In this document: piece by piece, positions 15,001 through 22,664 of the stretch
Layout: each line of letters begins with the position of its first letter
Numbering within the stretch: position 1 is the stretch's first letter
IMG/VR virus record: IMGVR_UViG_3300033150_002962
Span: 1-56,970 of that record
Source of the DNA: a virus
Reading direction: 5' to 3' (one strand)
Length of the DNA stretch: 56,970 nucleotides
Notes under the pieces: generated by a model
Told to the model about the DNA's origin: nothing
The model's input: the letters and a program-made list of their open reading frames with translations, nothing else
Database searches by the model: none
Position numbers and translations under genes: made by a program

Positions 15001-16741
15001 GGGCAATGCTGGCTTTCCAAGATTAAAAGCAGGAAAAAAATGGGGTGATTGGACAATGGAAGATATTTTGAGATATTTTGCTAAGATAGTTGATGTTTTG
15101 CATAGTATTGGAATTGATATAAAACCAAAGAAAAAGACTGGCTCTTGGTATGAATGCTGGAAGCGAGCAGAAAAATATATGAAGACCAAGCTTAAGGTTG
15201 AAAAACTAGCTGACCCTTATATGGAATATCCCAAGCCAGAAGGAAAGAAAAAGTATGTAGTTCAGCATCACTATAGGGGTAAAAGTTGCCATTCCGATTT
15301 GAGGTTTAAGTATAATGAATTTCTTATTGGTTGGACTATCGCTGACCAAATCAAGGGAAAAATCAAAGAGCCAGTTCTTTCAATAGCTGAAGCGAAAAAA
15401 TATGATGCCCAAGATATCTGGAAAATAGATTGGAAGAAAGGTATTCCCAAATTAAGGCCTGGGATTAAGCCTGGATTCAAAGAAAAATATGCTGAAATAG
15501 CAGCGATGAGGAAATCAAGGGAGCCAGTGGAGTGGCTGAATGTCGAAGGTATAACACCAAAAGGAGAAGTGGGGGCAACGAAAGAATACCCTGGAGTTTT
15601 TCATATCATTGATAGGGGTTTTTGCGAATGCGGAACTCAAAAGTCTTATTTCCATGAATACTTCTTTTCTGGTGGCAAACTCAAGGGCAGGTGGTTTTTC
15701 AGGCAATTAAGACCTGCTGAATTTCGAGGAAAGATAGAGAAGCAGGAAGTTATACCTCCAGCAAGAGAAACAAAATTTAGAGAAGAAGCATCATGGTTCC
15801 TTGTTAAGCCATTAGACGAAACACCTTATGTTATTTCAGATGTGGCTGTTGAGAAAAAATGGATTCCTCCAAAGAATATTTCTGCTCTACCAGAAAAGAT
15901 AAAAAAGAAAATTTCCAAAGAATTTCAGTATTGGAAATTTGAAGATAAAAAGAAAAGGTTAGAAGTTAGAGATAAGTTAGTTGAAAAACTTGGAAAAGAA
16001 CTTGTTGAAAAAAAATTGAACCCAGGTGCAAGTTGGGCAAGGGCTGCTTATCGATATGTTTTGTCCCAACAGATTTTAACTTTTTGGCTTCGAACTCCTT
16101 ACCCGGAAAAAGTTAAACGGGTTGAGAAAGCACTACAAGAGTTCAAAGAGCTTCATCCACTTAAGAAAGAATGGCTGAAGGATATTATAACTTGGTTGAG
16201 AAAAAGACCCAACGATATGAAGTTGATTATGGTTGAACTTTTACAGATTGAAAAGGCAAAAACAGTTTCCTTTGTTTTGCAGTGGCATTGGTGGCGCGGA
16301 CAAAGGGTTATTAGAGCGGGAATCTCAAAAGAACATTGGGATTTGAGATTCAATTTTCCTGAAAGGGAAGGCTTGATGCATTTTGTTCTTAGTCAAAATC
16401 CTTTAAAAAATAAAGAGATTACAGCGATATGGAAACCTTGTAAATATAAAGAATGGATGGAAGTCTCTCAGTATCTTCCGCCTGCAAATGAAAGAGCAAA
16501 AATGTCAGAAAAGGAATTGGCAAAATTACCACCTGGAATAGAAGAAGCGAACCCAACTAAGGCAACGAGTTCATATATTAAGATAATAGATAAAGGGAAA
16601 GCAGTCGTTTATGAAGATTCTGATTCTTTTAAAAAATTTGAATTTAAAGGCAAAAAATTAAAAGGTCTGTGGATTTTAGAAAGGGAAGATGCCAGCAAGT
16701 TTTGGGTTTTAAAGAAAAGCGAACTTCCAAAGCCCAAATAA
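12050..16741 (+). CDS. giant DNA-repair fusion: MBL + nucleotidyltransferase + ATP-ligase + two LigD phosphoesterase domains
   Basis: Positions count from a TTG five codons upstream (12035; 1568 residues); the ATG at 12050 is the likelier start. Order: a beta-rich N-terminal domain (about 1-145) of unknown fold; a metallo-beta-lactamase fold with SHSHPDH (274-280); a polymerase-beta-type nucleotidyltransferase with GG...GDLDILL (500-516; Asp 511 and 513); an ATP-dependent DNA ligase with motif I KYDG (648-651), a motif III-like VANVYDMPYF (728-737), motif IV EGNVCK (800-805), a possible motif V (MVKFHN) and an OB domain; then two LigD-type 3'-phosphoesterase domains (QHHYRG...CHSDLRF, 1077-1091, and QWHWWRG...EHWDLRF, 1416-1439), each ending in GGKLKGRW- or KGKKLKGLW-like strands. 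It lies between portal and protease. A single-chain DNA end-processing and sealing enzyme is inferred. Confidence 0.8.
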   Translation: MLVPSDIPELIQPGRTIMLPGKILVKPHGTLIWQRKKKAIVSSRLFKKYIGIPVYLIEEDKALGIIELKEGRKIDLKEFKKLRKFHKISDSEYRKWWKGKKTLYYYPIELISKFDPPKEIIRPKGAQVWLEGVTFKSMNFGDPAKFSDEELLDMHKKLHKIWQQSAASKEECINYHILIKNEILKRKLKHEVMDDNLDKESKKFEERFSKEGYKVSFYGTKGLIEEEGPGHRFHTAILYEYKGKRLLVDYGEINQGNLSEIKPDYCLVSHSHPDHLLGLKDMSVIVSKETAKEIPNLYKDFNIDTRAKYESYKTFNLGPFKITPIPVLHSIRAKMHVFIIQMGDKKVLQATDILGWHSGDKEKYVKKLDLAIIDGSSLTRTLARRKGKAGEPYGHSSIANQLKNWYTVDNVKKIIITHLGKESLSYGDDVLLTKIKELTKIPAIIATDNTVINLSENSAPIYTSGKRMGKTLVLKEVLPYFKNFTIQRPLVYLTGGIVNRGATRGDLDILLPEWLSFDMRRIIEFRIARSLPWWIRRRLHFVYDKFSTPFTNAIPLYNLVMLRSKDRMLKLSEIEKELREKPRVASAVKDAETSAREDKIKLFRFFLPLKPTRGYYPEKRQTIVLFTEVMEGIGKYPFYSTKKYDGFNCELHKKGNEIKIFSEDGEIITNRLPTLIEEVKRLTKEDCVLMAELEWWEDNDHKPREVIAGYMHQKGMPDDSHVVANVYDMPYFKIDIHNESFEKRLKLLESLPFKQRTWKIPDTKMKLNFAPYLLSKNRRELRKHTEFLRRLPGSEGNVCKTRDFKFNLKGIRSGMVKFHNSTAVYGKVLEIKETKVKEVYNYYFGLEPGKYKMKTEKLGNVFYHRSGRTFSTSLKANKGDVLEIEGETLNAEHDLTDDTWRISVWAPRVMRKVDRKADTVRETIERAKKNYCLQEKEITKEGKIIYLSEIEKLHLEQFRSEGMDEDLKNPKKRKRELIADLRYLGNAGFPRLKAGKKWGDWTMEDILRYFAKIVDVLHSIGIDIKPKKKTGSWYECWKRAEKYMKTKLKVEKLADPYMEYPKPEGKKKYVVQHHYRGKSCHSDLRFKYNEFLIGWTIADQIKGKIKEPVLSIAEAKKYDAQDIWKIDWKKGIPKLRPGIKPGFKEKYAEIAAMRKSREPVEWLNVEGITPKGEVGATKEYPGVFHIIDRGFCECGTQKSYFHEYFFSGGKLKGRWFFRQLRPAEFRGKIEKQEVIPPARETKFREEASWFLVKPLDETPYVISDVAVEKKWIPPKNISALPEKIKKKISKEFQYWKFEDKKKRLEVRDKLVEKLGKELVEKKLNPGASWARAAYRYVLSQQILTFWLRTPYPEKVKRVEKALQEFKELHPLKKEWLKDIITWLRKRPNDMKLIMVELLQIEKAKTVSFVLQWHWWRGQRVIRAGISKEHWDLRFNFPEREGLMHFVLSQNPLKNKEITAIWKPCKYKEWMEVSQYLPPANERAKMSEKELAKLPPGIEEANPTKATSSYIKIIDKGKAVVYEDSDSFKKFEFKGKKLKGLWILEREDASKFWVLKKSELPKPK

Positions 16742-16753
16742 ACTCTTGACCCT

Positions 16754-19198
16754 ATGAACAAGTTATTATATTATCCAAAAATAGAATTTCAATTTCCACT
16801 TTTTTTGAGTGAGAAAAAAGAGAAAAAAGAAAGATTTATTCTTGAAGGATTTGCTGTTGCGAATGATTTTGATTTACAGAATGATATTATTACTGATAAA
16901 GCTTTAAGGAAAAGCATAAAGGATTTCAAAGAATATGGAAAATTCTGTTTGAACCATACAAAAGAAGAAATAGGAAAAGTTCTTGATTGTGTTTTCAGGA
17001 AAGGGAAAATTTGGATTAAGACTGAAGTAGATAAACCAAAAATTATAGATAAAATCAAATCAGGAGAACTAAATAGCCTCTCGGTCAAAGGAGAGATAAA
17101 ATATGGAGAAAAGGTCGAGTTATTTCCTGATTTGAAATTAAGAGTAATTAAGGATTTGCATATTGAGGAAGTATCATTAGTTCCGCAAGGTGCAAATCCA
17201 GAAGCAAAAGCCATTCGATGGTATGTATCCAAAGCTATTGATATGGCTGAAAAAACCATGAACAAAAATTTAGAAGAAGATTTCGAAGAGTTAAGTGAAA
17301 CTGAAGAGGAAAGTTTAGAAGATGATAAAGAAGAAACTGAAGAAACGGAGGCCGAAGGGACTAAGGAAGAGGAGGAAACTGAGGAAGAGGGAACTGATGA
17401 GTCTGAAGAGGATACGGAAGAAGTCGAGGATAAAGAAGAAGGTGAGGACAAAGAGGAAGAAACTGAAAAGGAAGAGGATGATAAGGAAGACAAGGATGAG
17501 GAAGATGAAGAAGATGAGGAAGAGGATGACGATGAGGAAGAAGAAAAAACTGAATTAACTGAGAAAATTTATGTAGAGAAATCCGCTTACACCGATTGTA
17601 TGAAAAAAGAGCTTAAGAAAGGAACTCCATTTAAAGAAGCAGCAAAGATATGTAGCAAGAAAGTTAAGAAAGCTGGTAAAATAACTAAACTCGAAAAATC
17701 AGCTTATACCGATTGTATGAAAAAGGAGATGAAGGCTGGAAAATCAATGAAAGAAGCTGCCAAAATTTGTAGCGGAAAAACTGAGAAGGCCAAAAGAACG
17801 GTTAAATATCCAAAATATCCTTCTAAATATCCCTATCAATATCCTTATCAATATCCCTACCGTTATCCTTACCGTTATCCTTATGGTTATCCTTATCCAG
17901 TTCGGAAGGCTACGACTAATCTTGATTCAATTTTAGGAGATCTTGATTCTATAATTAAAGAAGCCGATGAAAAGATTGCTACCAAGTTAAAAAAGATTCG
18001 TGAGAAAATTATCAGTCTAAAAGAAAAGTATCCTTCAGCATATCCTAGTCCTAAAAAAGAATTGGCTGAAAATCAAGATTTGATTTACCGAGTTTATAAC
18101 AATGGATTAATCAAACTTAGCGAAGGGAATAGATTTAAAAAGGAGATATTGAGAGTTGGTTCTTGGTTTCATGAATCGAGTAAAAATGGAATTTTGAAAG
18201 TTTCAAAAGAGACACTAAGAAAGCTGTATGAGAATTTTAAAAAAGGAGTTCTTGATAATGTTACTGTTCCTTTGGGACATCCTGTTGGTGACGAGCCAAT
18301 GAAGAATGCAGGTCAGGTTAATGATTTGGAACTTTCAAAAGATGGAACCAAACTTTCTGCAATTATTGAAGTGAAAGATGATGCAGTTGCGGAAAGAATC
18401 AAAAAGGGTTTGATTAATGGAATCTCAGCTAGTTTTGTTGAAGATTATATGAGAAAGGATACAGGGGAAAGGATTGGTCCGACTTTATTTCATGCGGCCT
18501 TAGTTACCGAACCTTATATCAAAGGAATGGAAAACTTTGTTCCGCTTTCAGAAAATTTTGAGGGTAAATTGGTTATTCCAATTCTGAATTCCGAACCTCC
18601 CTTGACCCAAGAGGAAATTAGTTCGAAAATAAGAAGGATAGAGAAGAAATTGGAATTAAATGAAGATGAAACTTCAGAGGAAACTTCGGAGGAAACTTCA
18701 GAAGAAACTTCAGAGAAAGAAGAGTCTGAGTCTTCTAAAGTTGGTCAAGATACCGAGGAAGAAGAAAAAGAGGAATCTGAATCTGAAGAATCTGTAACTG
18801 AAGAAACTTCCACTGAAGAGAATTCTGAAGAAAAAGAAGTTGATTTAGCCGAGAAAAGATATAACGCTCTTCTCAGGATGGGAAAAGTAACTCCTACAGA
18901 AAGAGAACTTTTACTTCCATTACTTGGTTCTGATTCCAAAATAGAATTGGAAGATGGAAAGAAAGTAATGGTTGGTAAAGCTTTAGAAAAATTCCTGAAA
19001 TCTAAAAAGTCAATCTTTTCTTTATCAGAAGAAGGTATAATTAATGAAGATAAAGAAGAGAGAGAAAAAACTTCTGAAATTCCTGAGGATGGGAAGAAGG
19101 TAATGGAAGCAATGGAATTGGATGAAGATATTCAAAAAGAAGTTTGGAAAGAAGTTCAAGATGAGAAAAAAAAGGAAGGTGAATCAACTCCTTTCTAA
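16754..19198 (+). CDS. double prohead protease/scaffold (XkdF-like + Mu gpI-like)
   Basis: Domain 1 (about 25-170) reads like an XkdF/S78 prohead protease, with His 68 (CLNHTK), Ser 110/112 (SLSVKGEI) and the ending EEVSLVPQGANPEA. A long Glu/Asp tract (about 173-266) follows, then two copies of a motif starting KSAYTDCMKKE (276-302 and 315-341), a run of YPYQ/YPYR units (352-383) and a helix. Domain 2 (about 440-610) has GHPVGDEP (His 509) and NGISASFVEDY (Ser 558/560), as in Mu gpI-type protease-scaffolds. A second Glu/Ser-rich linker and a C-terminal scaffold-like part (about 698-814) close it. Two protease folds in one chain are unusual; one may be inactive or may cleave the other. It would process capsid assembly before the gpT-like capsid encoded downstream. 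Confidence 0.7.
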   Translation: MNKLLYYPKIEFQFPLFLSEKKEKKERFILEGFAVANDFDLQNDIITDKALRKSIKDFKEYGKFCLNHTKEEIGKVLDCVFRKGKIWIKTEVDKPKIIDKIKSGELNSLSVKGEIKYGEKVELFPDLKLRVIKDLHIEEVSLVPQGANPEAKAIRWYVSKAIDMAEKTMNKNLEEDFEELSETEEESLEDDKEETEETEAEGTKEEEETEEEGTDESEEDTEEVEDKEEGEDKEEETEKEEDDKEDKDEEDEEDEEEDDDEEEEKTELTEKIYVEKSAYTDCMKKELKKGTPFKEAAKICSKKVKKAGKITKLEKSAYTDCMKKEMKAGKSMKEAAKICSGKTEKAKRTVKYPKYPSKYPYQYPYQYPYRYPYRYPYGYPYPVRKATTNLDSILGDLDSIIKEADEKIATKLKKIREKIISLKEKYPSAYPSPKKELAENQDLIYRVYNNGLIKLSEGNRFKKEILRVGSWFHESSKNGILKVSKETLRKLYENFKKGVLDNVTVPLGHPVGDEPMKNAGQVNDLELSKDGTKLSAIIEVKDDAVAERIKKGLINGISASFVEDYMRKDTGERIGPTLFHAALVTEPYIKGMENFVPLSENFEGKLVIPILNSEPPLTQEEISSKIRRIEKKLELNEDETSEETSEETSEETSEKEESESSKVGQDTEEEEKEESESEESVTEETSTEENSEEKEVDLAEKRYNALLRMGKVTPTERELLLPLLGSDSKIELEDGKKVMVGKALEKFLKSKKSIFSLSEEGIINEDKEEREKTSEIPEDGKKVMEAMELDEDIQKEVWKEVQDEKKKEGESTPF

Positions 19199-19238
19199 GT
19201 TAAAGGTCAGTTCTTAAAAAATTTAAAAATCTTAAATA

Positions 19239-19739
19239 ATGGCTGCGTTAACAGACGATTATGAGGCTGAACGACAAGAGGGAGATTTGATTAGATATAA
19301 GATTTATGCAGATGAGGATATCTACAAAGGTGCAATTGTTATGGTTGGAGCTGATGGTTATCTGAGAGCGGCAACTGATGCCGCCAATAGTGTGGTGGTA
19401 GGGGTTGCAGCAGAGAAATCTGAAGCACCTGATAATGATAAGAGTGGAGATAGAAGTGTCAGAGTTCATAGAAGAGGAGTATTCAAGTTTGCTACAGCAT
19501 TTAGAGCTGCTCAACGAGTAGTTGGAGATCAAGTCTTTGTGGTAGACGATAATACTGTTGGTGAAGTAGGAGATGTCACAAATGATCTTGTGGTTGGACA
19601 AGTAGTGAAATTCATTGATAGTTCTACTGTGAAAGTTGATATTCAAGGTGGAATAGGTGAATATGCTCAAAAATCTTGGAGTTCTTCTAGTTCTAGTTTC
19701 TCAAGCAGTTCATTTTCAAGCTCTTCTGAGAGTGCATAA
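19239..19739 (+). CDS. capsid decoration protein with Ser-rich tail
   Basis: The 166-residue protein resembles DUF2190-like capsid cement proteins: DIYKGAIVMVGADGYLRAAT and GVAAEKSEAP early on, then strand-rich sequence. Its last 20 residues or so are almost only Ser with Phe at intervals (SSSFSSSSFSSSSESA). Position between protease and capsid supports a decoration role. The Ser tail would project from the capsid surface; it may be a glycan acceptor (inference). The AAAGGTC box lies 30 nt before the ATG. Confidence 0.65.
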   Translation: MAALTDDYEAERQEGDLIRYKIYADEDIYKGAIVMVGADGYLRAATDAANSVVVGVAAEKSEAPDNDKSGDRSVRVHRRGVFKFATAFRAAQRVVGDQVFVVDDNTVGEVGDVTNDLVVGQVVKFIDSSTVKVDIQGGIGEYAQKSWSSSSSSFSSSSFSSSSESA

Positions 19740-19741
19740 TT

Positions 19742-20686
19742 ATGTTAGTAAAATCTGATATTCCAAAACTATTAGAGGCTGGAATGAGAAAGACATTCAT
19801 GAAAGAGTTTAGAAAGCATGAAGCTGAATGGGAAAGAATTGCTACTAGAATAAACTCAACCAAGAGTGAAGAAACCTATCCTTGGTTGGGTGCGGTACCT
19901 GACTTACATGAATGGGTAGACGAAAGAGTTCCACAGGGTCTTTTAGAACATCATTTCTCCATTAGGAATCGATCTTGGGAAAGTTCTATTTCTGTGGATA
20001 GAGATGCATTGGAAGATGAACAGTATGGCCAGATTAATATCAGAGTAAGAGATTTGGCAAATAAAGCTGGAAGGTTCTGGGGCAAAATGGTATATACCTT
20101 ATTAAACCAAGGGGATAACACCACAGGAGAAGATGGAACAATTCTTGAAGGCAAAGATATTTCCTGTTATGATGGTCAGGCTTTCTTTTCAGATTCTCAT
20201 GAAGAAGGTGAATCTGGAACTCAACGAAATGGAGATAACCTGGAATTGACTGCTGATAATCTTCAAACTGTAATTGAAGAAATGATGCAATGGGTGGATG
20301 ATAAGGGAAATCCACTTGAAGTTAGACCTAATCTCTTGATAGTTAATCCAAGTCAGCAATTTACTGCTCGAGAAATTCTGAATAGCCAATACTACCCAAC
20401 AGAGGTTGAAGGAACCAAACTTGCAACGAACGTTCTGAAAGGAGCTCTGGATCTTTATGTTACTCCATATGTAGATACTAATTTCTGGGCTGTTATAGAT
20501 ACCACTGGAATTGTTAAACCTATTATCCTTCAAATCAGACGAGATATTACCTTTGATAGTCTGACTAAGGATAATACTGATAGTTTCTTGAAAAAGAAAC
20601 TCTATTTCGGAGTTGATTTCAGGGGAAATGTTGGCTTTGGAATGTGGCAGTATGCTTACGGTTGTAATCCCGATTGGTCGCTCTAA
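19742..20686 (+). CDS. major capsid protein (Mu gpT-like)
   Basis: The 314-residue protein follows the Mu gpT pattern: WERIATRINSTKSEETYPWLG, DERVPQGLLEHHFSIRNRSW, then SISVDRDALEDEQYG, and a C-terminal part with NPLEVRPNLLIVNPSQQF, an HK97-fold element near VTPYVDTNFWAVIDT, and KKKLYFGVDFRGNVGFGMWQ. It starts 2 nt after the decoration gene. It forms the icosahedral shell. The gene directly precedes the sugar cluster. Confidence 0.85.
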   Translation: MLVKSDIPKLLEAGMRKTFMKEFRKHEAEWERIATRINSTKSEETYPWLGAVPDLHEWVDERVPQGLLEHHFSIRNRSWESSISVDRDALEDEQYGQINIRVRDLANKAGRFWGKMVYTLLNQGDNTTGEDGTILEGKDISCYDGQAFFSDSHEEGESGTQRNGDNLELTADNLQTVIEEMMQWVDDKGNPLEVRPNLLIVNPSQQFTAREILNSQYYPTEVEGTKLATNVLKGALDLYVTPYVDTNFWAVIDTTGIVKPIILQIRRDITFDSLTKDNTDSFLKKKLYFGVDFRGNVGFGMWQYAYGCNPDWSL

Positions 20687-20715
20687 GTCTCAATAGTTTA
20701 TTAAATCCTTAAGTT

Positions 20716-20832
20716 AACCATTAGAAGGAGACTTCACTAAAAGGAGTTTATGATATCTAATGGTTTGGAGAGACCTTAAGGTTGTTGGGAAATTACGTCT
20801 CTCCAAGTTTCCTAACAAGAAAGGAGGTCAAC
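20716..20832 (+). ncRNA. structured leader with predicted pseudoknot
   Basis: AACCATTAGA (20716-20725) pairs perfectly with 20756-20765. Next, GGAGAGAC (20767-20774) pairs with GTCTCTCC (20797-20804), and loop GTTGGGAAA (20784-20792) pairs with TTTCCTAAC (20808-20816; one G-U) beyond the stem, which is H-type pseudoknot topology. The AGGAGG ribosome site and the ATG at 20833 follow at once, so translation of the sugar cluster may be gated by this fold. Confidence 0.6.
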
Positions 20833-21816
20833 ATGTCTAAAAGAGATTCCTTCCCATATGGAAAACAATATTGGGAATATATGAAAAAATTGAATATGGA
20901 AACGGCAAAAGTAATTAATGAACTGCGTTGGAATTTTGTTGAAGAAATAAAACCCAAAACAGTTCTTGATTATGGAGCGGGTTTGAATCTGCTAAAAGAT
21001 TTTAAGCCTAAAGGTACAGTGGTTGATACTTATGATATTGGAGATTTTCCAATTCAGTATACGGGAATCAGACATAGTCATTATGATCTGATTTTTCTTT
21101 GTGATGTCTTGGAGCATATTCCTGATTTTTTAGTACTTGATAGCTTATTCCAAATGACTGATTATGTTTTTGTTACCGTTCCCATTTTACCATTCGGAAA
21201 GAATTTGGATGGTTGGAAACATCTCAAATATCAGACTGGAGAGCATTTACATTATTTTACAGAGCGGAGTTTAGACTTATTCTTTCAAGTTAGAGGTTTC
21301 AAACTTATTAAGTCTGGTTATCCTGAAACAGAATCTGGAATCAGGGAAGATATTTATAGCGCATTATTCAGAAAAAAGAGTGTTGTATTTACCAATGGAG
21401 TATTTGATTTATTACATTCGGGTCATTTGCATCTCCTGAGAAAAGCTAGGAAACTTGGAGATAAATTAATTGTCGGAATTAATTCTGATGATTCAGCAAA
21501 GAGGTGGAAAAGAAAGCCAATCATTGGGGAAAAATTGCGGAAAGAACTTTTAGAAGCGATTAGTTTTGTAGATAGAGTTGAGATTTTTGATGAAGATAGT
21601 CCCTTGAATTTGATTGAGAATATCAAACCTGATATACTAGTTAAGGGAGGTGATTATACTTTGAAAACAGTAGTTGGTGCTGATTTTGTAAGAAAGTCGG
21701 GGGGTAAAGTAGTAATAATTCCTCTTTTGAAAGGTTTTTCAACAACTAATTTAATCCGACAAATTAAGAATAGCTCTTTGAAAAGGAGAAGCTTCCAATT
21801 TCAGAAAGGAGGCTGA
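20833..21816 (+). CDS. SAM methyltransferase fused to HldC-type heptose-1-phosphate adenylyltransferase
   Basis: Start: ATG at 20833 with AGGAGG; a frame extension to 20782 runs into the leader. Residues about 20-180 are a class I methyltransferase (VLDYGAG at 44-50, CDVLEHIPDF at 90-99). Residues 183-312 are a nucleotidyltransferase matching the C-terminal domain of HldE/RfaE: TNGVFDLLHSGH (HxGH, 195-198), LVKGGDY, and GFSTTNLI (301-308, versus STTNII in HldE). It makes ADP-heptose from heptose-1-phosphate and ATP. The methyltransferase substrate is unknown. The stop is 1 nt before the kinase gene, so the two steps of HldE are encoded side by side as separate proteins. Confidence 0.75.
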   Translation: MSKRDSFPYGKQYWEYMKKLNMETAKVINELRWNFVEEIKPKTVLDYGAGLNLLKDFKPKGTVVDTYDIGDFPIQYTGIRHSHYDLIFLCDVLEHIPDFLVLDSLFQMTDYVFVTVPILPFGKNLDGWKHLKYQTGEHLHYFTERSLDLFFQVRGFKLIKSGYPETESGIREDIYSALFRKKSVVFTNGVFDLLHSGHLHLLRKARKLGDKLIVGINSDDSAKRWKRKPIIGEKLRKELLEAISFVDRVEIFDEDSPLNLIENIKPDILVKGGDYTLKTVVGADFVRKSGGKVVIIPLLKGFSTTNLIRQIKNSSLKRRSFQFQKGG

Positions 21817-21817
21817 G

Positions 21818-22600
21818 ATGAAGGTTGCTATCGTCGGTGATAGTTTCATTGATGAATATCGTTTTGGAAAAGTTGAAAGAATTTCTCCTGAAGCTCCTGT
21901 TCCAATTATAGATGTTGAGCGGACAGAGATTAGAGCTGGTGGAGCTCTTAATGTAGCAATTAATCTGATGGGGTTGGGAATAATTCCAGTTGTATTTACT
22001 ATCATTGATGATGAATTTGCAAGAGATTTTGATTTCGAAATCATTAGTCCCAAAAGGTGTCAATCTCTGAGAAAGACAAGAATAGTAGCTCAACGTCAAC
22101 AATTACTGAGGATAGATGAGCCTTCGGTTTATCGACCAGAAGATTTAGAAGGAATCCTATTACCCAATCCTTGTGATTTCGAAGTTATTGCTTTTGTAGA
22201 TTATGATAAAGGATTCATAAAAGGCGGTAAGGCAACTATAGTTGACTCCAAAAAGAAAGACCTCTCTGTTTTTAAGGGAACTGAAATTCTTAAGATTAAT
22301 CAGTTTGAATTTGCTGAAGCTAAAAATCCTGATTTTCCTCAAGCATTTATTACTCGGGCTGAGAAAGGAATTGATTATTATGAGAATGGAAAGTTTGTTG
22401 AAAATGTTCCAGCAGATGTCAAAGAAGTCATTGATGTTACAGGTGCAGGTGATACCGTAATGTCGATTCTGATTTTTTGTCTTTTAAATGGAATAAGGAA
22501 TCCTAGAAAAATGATGGAGCTTGCTAACAAGGCAGCAGGAATTGTAATTTCTAGATTTGGAACTTCTGCTATCAGCCTCGATGAACTTTTTGATAATTGA
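21818..22600 (+). CDS. HldA-type D-glycero-beta-D-manno-heptose-7-phosphate kinase (PfkB family)
   Basis: The 260-residue protein matches the HldE N-terminal domain: VAIVGDSFIDEY, RISPEAPVPI, RAGGALNVAINL, QLLRID, and the catalytic GAGD (209-212) in DVTGAGDTV. It is about 50 residues shorter than usual HldA; the missing part is in the middle (lid and nearby). It phosphorylates heptose-7-phosphate at C1. A good AGGAGG precedes the ATG at 21818. GmhA, GmhB and HldD are not encoded here, so the host would supply heptose-7-phosphate, and a GmhB-type phosphatase if one is needed. Confidence 0.75.
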   Translation: MKVAIVGDSFIDEYRFGKVERISPEAPVPIIDVERTEIRAGGALNVAINLMGLGIIPVVFTIIDDEFARDFDFEIISPKRCQSLRKTRIVAQRQQLLRIDEPSVYRPEDLEGILLPNPCDFEVIAFVDYDKGFIKGGKATIVDSKKKDLSVFKGTEILKINQFEFAEAKNPDFPQAFITRAEKGIDYYENGKFVENVPADVKEVIDVTGAGDTVMSILIFCLLNGIRNPRKMMELANKAAGIVISRFGTSAISLDELFDN

Positions 22601-22615
22601 ATCTTCTCCAAAAAT

Positions 22616-22660
22616 AGGAGAGAATCTTGAGAAACCTCTTGATTCTCTCCTTTCCTTTTT
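22616..22660 (+). terminator. terminator-like hairpin between kinase and GT9-like gene
   Basis: AGGAGAGAATC (22616-22626) pairs perfectly with GATTCTCTCCT (22641-22651), followed by TTTCCTTTTT. The hairpin lies 16 nt after the kinase stop and 5 nt before the ATG at 22665. It may be a partial attenuator that sets the ratio of sugar-nucleotide enzymes to transferase. Confidence 0.6.
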
Positions 22661-22664
22661 AAAT

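Noticed and set aside
16746-16774. Promoter-like TTGACC-17-TATTAT at the start of the protease gene
   Set aside because: The start codon at 16754 lies between the boxes, so this promoter could not make the protease mRNA.
16789-17493. Ser-rich open frame on the minus strand opposite the protease gene
   Set aside because: It is the mirror of Glu/Asp codon runs (GAA/GAG read as TTC/CTC and GAT/GAA as ATC/TTC) in the acidic linker; no start signal and no sense as a gene.
17322-17558. Lys/Arg-rich plus-strand frame inside the protease gene
   Set aside because: A frame shift of the acidic coding run; composition artefact.
19248-19670. 140-residue minus-strand frame opposite the decoration protein
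   Set aside because: Low-complexity Ser/Ile shadow of the coding strand with no regulatory signal.
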